Positions 1 to 5,806 are shown, counted from the first letter of the stretch. The stretch: DNA of 6,232 bases from an uncultured Prevotella sp. (GCA_934256705.1 CAKQPF010000103.1:1-6232); one strand, 5' to 3'. Program-made: numbers and translations. The notes: generated by a model not told the origin, from the letters alone.

Positions 1-72
1 TATAAGCGGTACCATGCATCCGCTCCGCGCGGTACCATCCGACCGCTATAACGGTACCATTGGAGCGATATT
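1..72. repeat. Left cluster of 22-bp GGTACC repeats
   Basis: GGTACC occurs at 9, 31 and 53, exactly 22 bp apart, about two helical turns. The units at 9 and 31 share GGTACCAT followed by a CCGCTCC or CCGACCGCT core. The unit at 53 continues as ATTGGAGCG, which resembles the core in reverse orientation. Bases 31-72 match 386-427 at 40 of 42 positions. The array may continue left of the window. The periodicity is seen directly; a protein-binding (iteron-like) or recombination role is only inference. Confidence 0.8.
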
Positions 73-128
73 CTCAGCAACTCATTAAGTTACACGCCGT
101 TTCGCTTATTACCAGTATATCTTTCCAA

Positions 129-368
129 TCAGAAATAGTGAGTAGTATTGATGGTTCTGTCAGGACTGCAAGTGATTTTTTGTGCAAACGTATTCATCCA
201 TGCACTCCACCAGCCAAAAGTGCTGTTGGTTATGACTTGATACTTACATGCTGCCATGAGTTGCATATCCCTGAAACTGTTCTCCGACTTGTTCCAATCC
301 ACGAAATGAATCTCGTCTTTTCTAAAATTCAGACCTAACACCTCAGAATTGTCTTTTGCCCACTGTGT
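129..368 (-). pseudogene. C-terminal remnant of a GT11 alpha-1,2-fucosyltransferase
   Basis: This piece encodes the C-terminal part of a GT11-type fucosyltransferase, which transfers L-fucose from GDP-fucose to a glycan acceptor. The visible family hallmarks are HFVDWN, then DMQLMAACKY, then the very typical NSTFGWWSAWMN. Homology starts near 368 with TQWAKDN, matching the usual 'FSDD.eWvK.N' segment. It stops abruptly at the repeat unit at 365-385, and a TGA lies in frame at 390-392. The family is usually near 290 residues, so about three quarters is missing, including the N-terminal region that carries the HxRRGDY-type motif. The only possible start inside is a GTG at 339-341, giving 70 residues. 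The TAA stop at 129-131 may itself be premature, because the frame runs on for another 16 codons. With no N-terminal domain it is very probably inactive. GT11 assignment is confident; the cause of the truncation is inferred. Confidence 0.85.
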
Positions 369-429
369 AGCGGATGTTTGGTACCGGTATCATCCGACCG
401 CTACAACGGTACCATTGGAGCGATATTAT
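365..429. repeat. Right cluster of GGTACC repeats
   Basis: This is the second copy of the left-edge repeat cluster. It contains GGTACC at 380, GGTATC at 386 and GGTACC at 408; the last two are 22 bp apart. Bases 386-427 are 40/42 identical to 31-72, in the same orientation. Bases 365-385 read on the minus strand as GGTACCAAACATCCGCTACAC minus its last base, an inverted copy of the unit at 9-30. The cluster therefore has one outward unit abutting the GT11 remnant and two direct units. Confidence 0.8.
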
Positions 430-434
430 CATAT

Positions 435-466
435 AATTGGCTGTCAGTATAATCTGACAGTCAATT
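435..466. terminator. Stem-loop overlapping the end of the ExK gene
   Basis: AATTGGCTGTCAG (435-447) and CTGACAGTCAATT (454-466) pair over 13 positions with one imperfect pair, enclosing the 6-nt loop TATAAT. The TGA of the small nuclease-like gene (444-446) lies inside the left arm. The imperfect pair is a G-U wobble in a plus-strand transcript and an A-C mismatch in a minus-strand one. A T-rich run (467-477) follows only on the plus side. It may therefore be a bidirectional terminator that also stops antisense reading into the ATPase pair. Confidence 0.55.
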
Positions 467-863
467 GTTTCTCTTTTATGAGAAGTTCTGATTTATATTT
501 CTGCCGAAAGCATTTTTGTTTCTTCTGTATAGCAGTGGTATATGCAGGTGCTACATTTGTACAGATAACATATGAATGTCTGTTGTTATCAAATTCGCCA
601 ATTTTCAGTATAGTTTGTTCTAACTGGTCGATTGCGTGCATAACATCAATACCTTTCAACTCCACATAACGCTCTTCATATTCATCTTGAGAAACAAGTA
701 AGTCGTCACATTTCTGCCCAGTCTTTATTGCACAGCCATCAACCTTTACCTTTTTATAACTGCGCCTTGAAGGGTTTTGGAAGATTATTTTACGTTTATT
801 CTCTTCAAACTTAATCAGGCTGTCCTTGGTAAGGGAAATACAAGCACTTTCTACATTTTTCAT
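444..863 (-). CDS. Putative small PD-(D/E)XK-like nuclease, partner of the AAA ATPase
   Basis: The product is 139 residues with no signal peptide or membrane segment. I do not recognise a named family. Residues 41-85 read as a PD-(D/E)XK-type core: VDGC (41-44), KCDDLL (51-56) supplying a candidate metal-binding Asp53/54, YVELKG (66-71) supplying Glu68 and Lys70 of an ExK motif, and HAIDQL (76-81) with Gln80, a position often occupied in this fold. The N-terminal 40 residues are charged and basic, and the C-terminal 25 are Lys-rich, fitting nucleic-acid contact. The ATG overlaps the TGA of the ATPase gene by 4 nt (ATGA), so translation is probably coupled and the two proteins likely act together. 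The nuclease role and defence context are inference. It could instead be a non-catalytic accessory protein. The end of the gene runs into a stem-loop. Confidence 0.8.
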   Translation of the reverse strand: MKNVESACISLTKDSLIKFEENKRKIIFQNPSRRSYKKVKVDGCAIKTGQKCDDLLVSQDEYEERYVELKGIDVMHAIDQLEQTILKIGEFDNNRHSYVICTNVAPAYTTAIQKKQKCFRQKYKSELLIKEKQLTVRLY

Positions 864-2035
864 ATACTTATCAAGAAGTTGAAGTCATCTGAAATTTCCT
901 GAGATGCTGCATCGAGAGCATCTGCTGAAATCAATCCATATTCTTCATCCATAATGGAAGTCGCATATCCATCTTGCATGGAAAATGCAGCAACATCTTC
1001 ATATCTAAGCAGTTGACGATAGGTAAATCGCTCTTTGACTTTATGCGCTTTTTCATCAGATTCTTTTGCAATTAGTCCTGCCTGAATCAAATTATTGAAT
1101 GAGGTCATGATATATGGACTATGGGTTGCAATGACGCATGAGTGTTTTGTCTTGCCATTAAGCAAACTAACAAGAGAATAGACAAAATCCCTCTGAGTGG
1201 AAGGGAAAATATGCGCTTCTGGCTCCTCAATATACATATCAGTACGATAAGGAGTCATAATGCCATCAACTATTTTCTGTCGCTTTTCTTTAGTCATTGC
1301 TCCACATTCCCTATTCACAATCTGTTCAAGGTAATCACGAAACATGGAGTCTTCCACCTTTATGTGTTTCTCTTTATAGAAACCTCCTGTCAGGTACTTG
1401 ATCATGATATACAAAGGCGTCAGAGACTGCAAACCGCTTGACGCATTTGTAAGATTTAGTTCCTGACCATTTGGCATAATAATCTTATCAGCCTTGTTTG
1501 TCGTATTGTATTTGTATGCGAAAGGCAGACCTATGATTTTCTCTTTGTTTGTAAATGTCTTTCTGGCAAACTCCCATTCTTTCATGAAGTCAAAAATGTT
1601 ATTGTTCTCCATTGATACTTGATACCAGTTTGGAATGGCAGCTACGAGATTTCTTTCCGACGGGATATAAGCAATCTTTGTTCGCTTATAATTCCATCTT
1701 TTGTTTCCTCGTCCCCAAGAGAACTTGCAATCCTTTTTTGCCGCATCATATTCAAAAGATAGAGCATCATTTGCATATGATATATAGGTTTCTTCTTGCA
1801 TGAATCCTTCAAGTTTATGAAATGTGACAAGATTCTTTACAAAGAAAGATGGATTGCAATACTGTTCTGGGTCTTGACTTATTTCTATTTGTCTCTCCAT
1901 CCAATCACAAAAGCACGCAACTTTCAGCACAGTACTCTTACCAGAGCTCTGTGGACCTATTATCACGTTTACCCTTTTAAGGTTGATATCAACCTCTGAA
2001 ATCGGGCCAAAATTTCTTATAATCAGATGCCTCAT
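860..2035 (-). CDS. AAA/ABC-type ATPase (OLD/AAA_21-like), putative defence ATPase
   Basis: This 391-residue cytoplasmic ATPase begins with the RHLIIRNFGPISEVDINL strand pair typical of SMC/RecF/OLD-like heads. Walker A is GPQSSGKST (27-35). A signature-like NASSGLQS lies at 197-204. Walker B is DMYIEEPEAH (266-275), with catalytic acidic residues around Glu270/271. The H-loop is ATHSPY (303-308, His305). The 160 residues between Walker A and the signature hold no coiled coil I can identify, and the C-terminal 80 residues show no TOPRIM domain, so it is not a complete OLD nuclease. Such stand-alone ATPases commonly act as sensors paired with an effector in phage-defence systems such as Septu or PARIS. 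Here the partner is the overlapping ExK gene. The ATG at 2033-2035 is preceded by a Bacteroidetes-like -7 box. The ATPase call is firm; the defence role is inferred from domain pairing. Confidence 0.92.
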   Translation of the reverse strand: MRHLIIRNFGPISEVDINLKRVNVIIGPQSSGKSTVLKVACFCDWMERQIEISQDPEQYCNPSFFVKNLVTFHKLEGFMQEETYISYANDALSFEYDAAKKDCKFSWGRGNKRWNYKRTKIAYIPSERNLVAAIPNWYQVSMENNNIFDFMKEWEFARKTFTNKEKIIGLPFAYKYNTTNKADKIIMPNGQELNLTNASSGLQSLTPLYIMIKYLTGGFYKEKHIKVEDSMFRDYLEQIVNRECGAMTKEKRQKIVDGIMTPYRTDMYIEEPEAHIFPSTQRDFVYSLVSLLNGKTKHSCVIATHSPYIMTSFNNLIQAGLIAKESDEKAHKVKERFTYRQLLRYEDVAAFSMQDGYATSIMDEEYGLISADALDAASQEISDDFNFLISI

Positions 2036-2060
2036 ATTGTTTGATTACTTGTTCAACTTG

Positions 2061-2080
2061 CAAATTTATTAAAATAAATT
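2061..2080 (-). promoter_or_regulatory. Candidate promoter -7 box within an AT palindrome, upstream of the ATPase
   Basis: On the minus strand TAAATTTG (2068-2061) fits the Bacteroidetes -7 consensus TAnnTTTG exactly and lies 25 nt before the ATPase ATG. No good TTTG -33 element sits at the usual 19-21 nt spacing; the nearest TTTG (2104-2101) is 32 nt away. The box overlaps a perfect inverted repeat, AATTTATT-AA-AATAAATT (2063-2080), which could be an operator. This would give the ATPase pair its own transcript, separate from the glycan operon. Confidence 0.45.
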
Positions 2081-2137
2081 CACATTTAGAACCTTTTTCC
2101 CAAAGCAAAATTGATATTTATGTTTTTTTAAGCAGCA

Positions 2138-3064
2138 TTACACCTTCTTGTTGAAGAAAGGTATGTCGCCAATATTTGAAGCCACCTTGGAGAAACCAGA
2201 CAGTGACAGCAACTCTGGAGCCTGGAATCTATAGACTGCACTTGCTTTTGATATGACATACATGTCAAGGAATGACTTGAGTTGGGTGTCTGAATTACTG
2301 TTCTCGCTGACATGGCACACCTCATCATGATCAAGCACCTTGACCGGCAATTCTTCTATACTGTCGAGGAACACCTTACTGTCTGAGAATACATAAACAT
2401 CCTTATCCGGATTTTCCTCTACGATATCTATTATGCCTTTCTTGCATCGTTCTATCAGTTCATTGCGCTTTTCTTCAGAGTCAATATGATTGTTAAAATA
2501 CGTATTCTCAAATTTCTCCAATGCATTTACGAATCTGATATGCACAGCAACATACGAATGTTCCGGTATTCCAAGTGTTTTGTATGCCTTTCTGAGTCTA
2601 TCGCTCGGCTCAAAAAGCTCATTAAACAGATCCACCCATTTCCGACCGGTAAAGGGCAATATTCTTGGAGATTGCCCCCCCGCATACCTATAACAGTGAT
2701 ATTGTTTCCCAGGCTTCAGCAGTTTTCTTTGTCTCCAACTGACTTCACTGATTATCTTAGTATCCAATAGCGAATACTCCAAATCGTCAAGAGAGCATTC
2801 CCAGTTTGTCTTGGGTTTCAGATACTCAGAAAGGCAGAAAGGTGTCTTCCAAAACAGTTTGAACTCATACCCGCTTGCTTTGGCCAAATCATATTGTATT
2901 ATTACAGTCTTTAGTCTATCTGCCAGCCCCGCATGCTTCTTATGTGTCTCAAACACACAGTAATAGACATTTCGATGCTTTGCCCTGTGGTACGTGCACC
3001 TCAATCTGTATATACTGTTCTTGATAAAATTCTTGATGTCACATTTTATAAATTCCTTATTCAT
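2138..3064 (-). CDS. Fucosyltransferase-like glycosyltransferase (GT11/O-FucT-like fold)
   Basis: The product is 308 residues, probably a cytoplasmic or membrane-associated glycosyltransferase using a nucleotide sugar, most likely GDP-fucose, to decorate a surface polysaccharide. The N-terminal half carries HAGLADRLKT (44-53), like the 'G.GlgdRl' segment that opens fucosyltransferases of the GT11/NodZ/O-FucT type. YVAVHIRF (171-178) takes the place of the HxRRGDY-like donor motif. VYVFSDS (223-229) and FLDMYVISKASAVYRF (265-280) correspond to the 'FSDD' and 'DM.LMs.C' blocks. The exact family and linkage cannot be set. It is the last gene of the glycan operon and starts 4 nt after the preceding stop. 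A G7 run (2675-2681) encodes Gly129-Gly130 and leaves the frame intact; a change of one or two G would truncate the protein near its middle. Its GC content (near 48% where counted) is clearly higher than that of the two genes before it. Confidence 0.85.
   Translation of the reverse strand: MNKEFIKCDIKNFIKNSIYRLRCTYHRAKHRNVYYCVFETHKKHAGLADRLKTVIIQYDLAKASGYEFKLFWKTPFCLSEYLKPKTNWECSLDDLEYSLLDTKIISEVSWRQRKLLKPGKQYHCYRYAGGQSPRILPFTGRKWVDLFNELFEPSDRLRKAYKTLGIPEHSYVAVHIRFVNALEKFENTYFNNHIDSEEKRNELIERCKKGIIDIVEENPDKDVYVFSDSKVFLDSIEELPVKVLDHDEVCHVSENSNSDTQLKSFLDMYVISKASAVYRFQAPELLSLSGFSKVASNIGDIPFFNKKV
2675..2681. repeat. G7 homopolymer in the fucosyltransferase-like gene
   Basis: Seven C on the plus strand are seven G on the coding strand, inside GCG-GGG-GGG-CAA (Ala-Gly-Gly-Gln, residues 128-131). 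The reading frame is intact at this length. It is a short tract, at the lower limit for slippage. Confidence 0.85.
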
Positions 3065-3068
3065 AACT

Positions 3069-3863
3069 TTAAAACCAAATGTTTGGCAATGTCCATCTGA
3101 GACATTGTCTTACTAACCATTTAAATCTCTGAGAAATTGAATCCTGTCTATATTTGCCAGAAGCAAGGTCTTCGGAGGTTCGCATTCCTGTTATGCCATT
3201 AAACATAACCTGAGTGTGAAATCTAAAAATAAAGCGAGGGTCTTGTCTATATCTACGCGACATATGTAAGATATAATCTTCAGCCCACATACCCCACTTA
3301 CTATCATTCATTTCTAAATAGCAATCTAACATGTTATTCTTGTAATAATCTACAGACGCTACCCAGTAACGAGAATCCCCCCATCTTCCAAAGTTCTTAG
3401 AACCTATCATTTCATAGAGTCCAGTATCTTTCACATCACACATAAAGGCTTTATCATGCAATCTTTTTTCTACTTCAGCAATTATGCTATTGATATTCAA
3501 CATAGCATAACGTCCTGTAATCTTCATGAAATGCGTACATGATAGGAGTTTCTGTGAATTATTCACGCCCCCCCCAATCATCATATATTCATTAAAGCTC
3601 TTGCCTTTTGATTTGTCAAATGGCAGCTCTCCAGTGGGTTGAAACTGAATAAATTCGATGTCAAGCGAATCATGAAACTCTTTCTTTAATTCAGACAAAT
3701 CATAGCCAGAGTTCTCAAGAAAGATAATTGGATAATTTCGTCCAATAGTTTTCGAATAGTACCGAAGCGTAGAGGCATACATTTCCAAGCGTTCTGCTGT
3801 AGAAAAATTACCTTGAACCACTTGTACTTGAATTGTTGCTGTTAGAAGTATTGCTAATTTCAT
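3069..3863 (-). CDS. Putative capsule/O-antigen glycosyltransferase ('KITGRY' family)
   Basis: The product is 264 residues, resembling an uncharacterised family of polysaccharide-locus proteins that I believe are glycosyltransferases. Visible features are the N-terminal strand KLAILLTATI (2-11), ERLEMYASTLRYYSK (24-38), YPIIFLENSG (44-53), FDKSKGKSFNEYMMI (82-96), HFMKITGRYAMLNI (111-124) and WAEDYIL (193-199). The KITGRY block and the later acidic ED pair are the most family-like parts. Donor and acceptor are unknown. Its ATG follows the acetyltransferase TAA with no gap (TAAATG), suggesting translational coupling, and its stop lies 4 nt before the next ATG. A G8 run (3568-3575) encodes Gly97-Gly98-Gly99 just before the KITGRY block and is in frame here. 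A slip would remove the second half. The segment is AT-rich, about 35% GC where counted. Confidence 0.82.
   Translation of the reverse strand: MKLAILLTATIQVQVVQGNFSTAERLEMYASTLRYYSKTIGRNYPIIFLENSGYDLSELKKEFHDSLDIEFIQFQPTGELPFDKSKGKSFNEYMMIGGGVNNSQKLLSCTHFMKITGRYAMLNINSIIAEVEKRLHDKAFMCDVKDTGLYEMIGSKNFGRWGDSRYWVASVDYYKNNMLDCYLEMNDSKWGMWAEDYILHMSRRYRQDPRFIFRFHTQVMFNGITGMRTSEDLASGKYRQDSISQRFKWLVRQCLRWTLPNIWF
3568..3575. repeat. G8 homopolymer in the KITGRY gene (in-frame state)
   Basis: Eight C on the plus strand read ATT-GGG-GGG-GGC-GTG on the coding strand (Ile-Gly-Gly-Gly-Val). The gene is in frame at 8. The context ATT(G)8C is identical to what the acetyltransferase tract would be if it also had 8 G. 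Confidence 0.9.
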
Positions 3864-4561
3864 TTACTTTTTTAATATATATGCAGGAACTCCTATGACC
3901 GTAACATTATCTGGAACATCTTTAACCACAACTGCACCTGCACCAATTTTTACATTATTACCGATTTTAATATCACCTAATACTTTTGCATCACAACCAA
4001 TAAAAACATTATCACCTATTGTAGGAGGATAGCCCCCCCCCCAATGCTCCCTATTGTAACGCCATGATAGATAGTGCAATTCTTTCCAATGGAAGAAAAC
4101 CTATTTATAATCGTCCCATGACCATGTATCAAAACAAAGCCTTCTCCAATATTTGGACAGTTTTCCAAATCTACATCAGTTAGAGCGGGTAATATTAGAT
4201 TAAGGAAAAATGAAACGAATGGTGATTTCAATCTAAAATAAAACTGATTTCTAAATTCTTTATCTCTCCATAAGACTTGACAAAGATATGGGATAAAATT
4301 GCTGTTGTAATCATACAATCTATATTCTCGTCTCCTAATTGCATCTTTCTTTATTATTTCTCTATGTGCTGAAAACGTGAAAGCAACAATATGAAATGAT
4401 GCAATCGCAATTCTAAGAAGTAACACCAATCCCTTTGTCATAATTGTTGGTTTATTTAAAAATGTCAATATCTTATTTTTTATTTGATTAAAGACATTAT
4501 GATACATATGTGAAAAATCTACCCTAAGTTGATTTCTGGTGTTTAATATATATGTACCCAT
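3864..4561 (-). CDS. Serine acetyltransferase-like hexapeptide O-acetyltransferase, out of frame at poly-G
   Basis: This is an acyltransferase of the left-handed beta-helix class, related to CysE, here probably O-acetylating a polysaccharide sugar from acetyl-CoA. Frame one (4561-4016) gives ENCPNIGEGFVLIHGHGTII (133-152) and YHGVTIG (165-171) with the probable catalytic His166, then GGG at 174-176, and ends in AILLQ-stop. The adjoining frame resumes at once with YPPTIGDNVFIGCDAKVLGD, further IGNNVKIGAGAVVVKDV hexapeptides and the terminal VIGVPA, ending at 3864. The two halves join at a G10 run (4033-4042). With 8 or 11 G they form one protein of about 231 residues. As sequenced it is OFF: truncated at 181 residues and lacking the last helix coils. 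The first ATG overlaps the previous gene by 38 nt; Met19 (4505-4507), 16 nt after that stop, is an equally good start. The gene is very AT-rich (one 60-base row is 23% GC). Family call is firm; substrate is unknown. Confidence 0.88.
4033..4042. repeat. G10 homopolymer causing a frameshift in the acetyltransferase gene
   Basis: Ten C on the plus strand give ATT followed by ten G and CT on the coding strand. G10 leads to Ala-Ile-Leu-Leu-Gln-stop. G9 reads Leu-Ser-Ser-Tyr-Asn-Arg-stop. G8 or G11 gives Gly-Tyr-Pro-Pro-Thr-Ile-Gly-Asp, the family sequence. Only one length in three restores the protein, as expected for an ON/OFF slippage switch, or for a miscounted homopolymer. Confidence 0.9.
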
Positions 4562-5483
4562 ATATCTTCGAGAGAAACCTCACTACCCTATCCATACTAT
4601 ACATCCAGTCCCCGTATTTGAGGGCTGCTTCCCTGTTACGGTCCACCAGAGATTGATAGTTGCTGTTATGCGCAAGCACATCCTCCAACTGTTGCTGGGG
4701 ATTGTCCTTGTCTATCTCTATGACTGGATTATATCCTATCAGATTAATGAGTTCCTGCGGTGCATGACCTATCATTACGCAACGGGACAGCATACACTCC
4801 CAATACCTCTGGGTGAGAGTCTCAATGTCGCCAGCTTGCTCTGGATGAGTCCACGATCTTGGGTAAGCCGCCACCACTTTAGCCCCAGCAAGGGCATCAA
4901 ACAGTTCTTCTTGAGTAAAGCCTGTTTTACCATTATTATTACTGCCAGCGCATCGGAGTTTGCTCAAGTCATACTCGACAATTCGTTCTATACCTCTACC
5001 ATAGCGCAGGAAGTCTATAGCCCTCTCAGCGAGTGGTTTGCCTTCACTGTATGATGCAACGTCGATGCCTTCGGTCACAGCCAGCACATTCATCTCCGGA
5101 AACTGGGTCTGTATTCTCTCTGCCATTTGAGAGGAAGTGAATATCGCTGTTCTTACATGATAACGTCTGAGCCATCGGCAGGTCATGTCAAAATACTCGG
5201 GCCATACATCCCAGAAGAAAGGTATTATCTCATAGAACATATAGTCGGGCCACGTATCGAAATAGAGGCTATATGGCTGCACGAATCTCAGACGTGCCTC
5301 CGACTTGTATGTTCTGATAGCGGGTAAGCTACAGTTGAACACCAGCCGATGGAAAGGTCGCCAAGGATAGTGTGGTTCCGCCACAGGCATTCCCATCCTC
5401 TTCCATGCGTCGTATGGCTTGTGCTTGAAGTTCACTTGCCCTTTATAGTAATACGGCTCTACCGCCTTAATTATCTTTATCAT
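4524..5483 (-). CDS. Glycosyltransferase, GT-B fold (glycosyl transferases group 1-like)
   Basis: The product is 319 residues and cytoplasmic, transferring a sugar from a nucleotide donor during surface polysaccharide assembly. The N-terminal domain carries AIFTSSQMAERIQ (113-125) and NVLAVTEGID (132-141), a strand-turn pattern typical of GT-B enzymes. The C-terminal domain has AKVVAAYPRSW (201-211) and ETLTQRYWECMLSRCVMIGH (221-240), the region that binds the nucleotide sugar in GT-B C-terminal domains; the Glu at 221 or 229 could play the usual ribose/sugar-contacting role. PVIEID (253-258) and a helical tail follow. No exact sugar can be named. It is the first gene of the operon. The ATG at 5481-5483 follows TAGAGAA, a weak ribosome site. 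GC is higher here (52% in one row) than in the gene after it. Its stop overlaps the next gene's upstream ATG by 38 nt. Confidence 0.9.
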   Translation of the reverse strand: MIKIIKAVEPYYYKGQVNFKHKPYDAWKRMGMPVAEPHYPWRPFHRLVFNCSLPAIRTYKSEARLRFVQPYSLYFDTWPDYMFYEIIPFFWDVWPEYFDMTCRWLRRYHVRTAIFTSSQMAERIQTQFPEMNVLAVTEGIDVASYSEGKPLAERAIDFLRYGRGIERIVEYDLSKLRCAGSNNNGKTGFTQEELFDALAGAKVVAAYPRSWTHPEQAGDIETLTQRYWECMLSRCVMIGHAPQELINLIGYNPVIEIDKDNPQQQLEDVLAHNSNYQSLVDRNREAALKYGDWMYSMDRVVRFLSKIYGYIYIKHQKST

Positions 5484-5535
5484 TTCTCTAATGATTATTA
5501 TGTATCGAAGCTAACTTTTAAAAGACTATCCGTTT

Positions 5536-5580
5536 CATCCGTGTTCAAAAACACTCTGCGGTTAACCTGAACACGAATCA
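5536..5580. repeat. Degenerate hairpin repeat, half unit H1
   Basis: CATCCGTGTTCAAAAACACT opens this unit and CTGAACACGAATCA closes it. The GTGTTC and GAACAC arms are inverted and could pair. It is related to the 3' half of the larger units at 5613, 5881 and 5989. Confidence 0.65.
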
Positions 5581-5612
5581 CTCGAATCCACCGAATAAGT
5601 AAATCAAGCAAT

Positions 5613-5690
5613 CATTGCCGCAAGGCATACACATCCGTTCAATCTGTGTTCGAGAAAAGACTCAGTGGTAAGGCTGAACACGAATCACCC
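5613..5690. repeat. Long interspersed repeat, copy 1
   Basis: It begins CATTGCCGCAAGGCA, itself a small hairpin (TTGCC-GCAA-GGCA), then CATCCGTTCAATC, GTGTTCGAGAAAAGACTCAG and a closing GCTGAACACGAATCA. The order of modules matches copies 2 and 3, with substitutions and a short deletion before GTGTTCG. Confidence 0.75.
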
Positions 5691-5703
5691 GAATACATAT
5701 GAC

Positions 5704-5722
5704 CTGTCTGGAAGACAGTACC
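5704..5722. repeat. 19-bp direct repeat, copy 1
   Basis: CTGTCTGGAAGACAGTACC occurs here and, identically, at 5782-5800. The first 15 bases are nearly palindromic (CTGTCT and AGACAG arms). Between the copies is a further hairpin, CCCGGGAC-GAA-GTCTCGGG (5740-5758), with one wobble or mismatch. Confidence 0.85.
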
Positions 5723-5781
5723 GAGCGAAGCGAGAGTAACCCGGGACGAAGTCTCGGGATTATAAAACCCGAAGAAATCGT

Positions 5782-5800
5782 CTGTCTGGAAGACAGTACC
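5782..5800. repeat. 19-bp direct repeat, copy 2
   Basis: This is an exact second copy of the element at 5704-5722, with start points 78 bp apart. The flanking bases differ, so the shared unit is sharply bounded at 19 bp. Confidence 0.85.
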
Positions 5801-5806
5801 CCAAAT

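Noticed and set aside
1..429. CRISPR array from the regular GGTACC units
   Set aside because: The units are directly adjacent with 22-bp periodicity and no unique spacers of constant length, and no cas gene is present.
60..669. Plus-strand open frames of 92 and 106 codons at 60-338 and 349-669
   Set aside because: They are antisense to the GT11 remnant and the ExK gene, and the translations are low in conserved-looking motifs.
860..2035. Capsule export ABC transporter ATPase as the identity of the 391-residue protein
   Set aside because: The NFGPISEVDINL start, the long insertion between Walker A and the signature, and EEPEAHIFPSTQ match OLD/RecF-like ATPases rather than transporter ATPases, and no permease lies nearby.
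3864..4079. A separate 71-residue gene starting at the ATG at 4079
   Set aside because: Its first 16 residues are the out-of-frame reading of the acetyltransferase; the rest is the acetyltransferase C-terminus. It is one gene broken at the G10 tract.
4539..5054. A 171-codon plus-strand open frame
   Set aside because: It lies entirely antisense to the acetyltransferase start and the GT-B glycosyltransferase, which has clear family motifs. The plus frame shows no recognisable domain.
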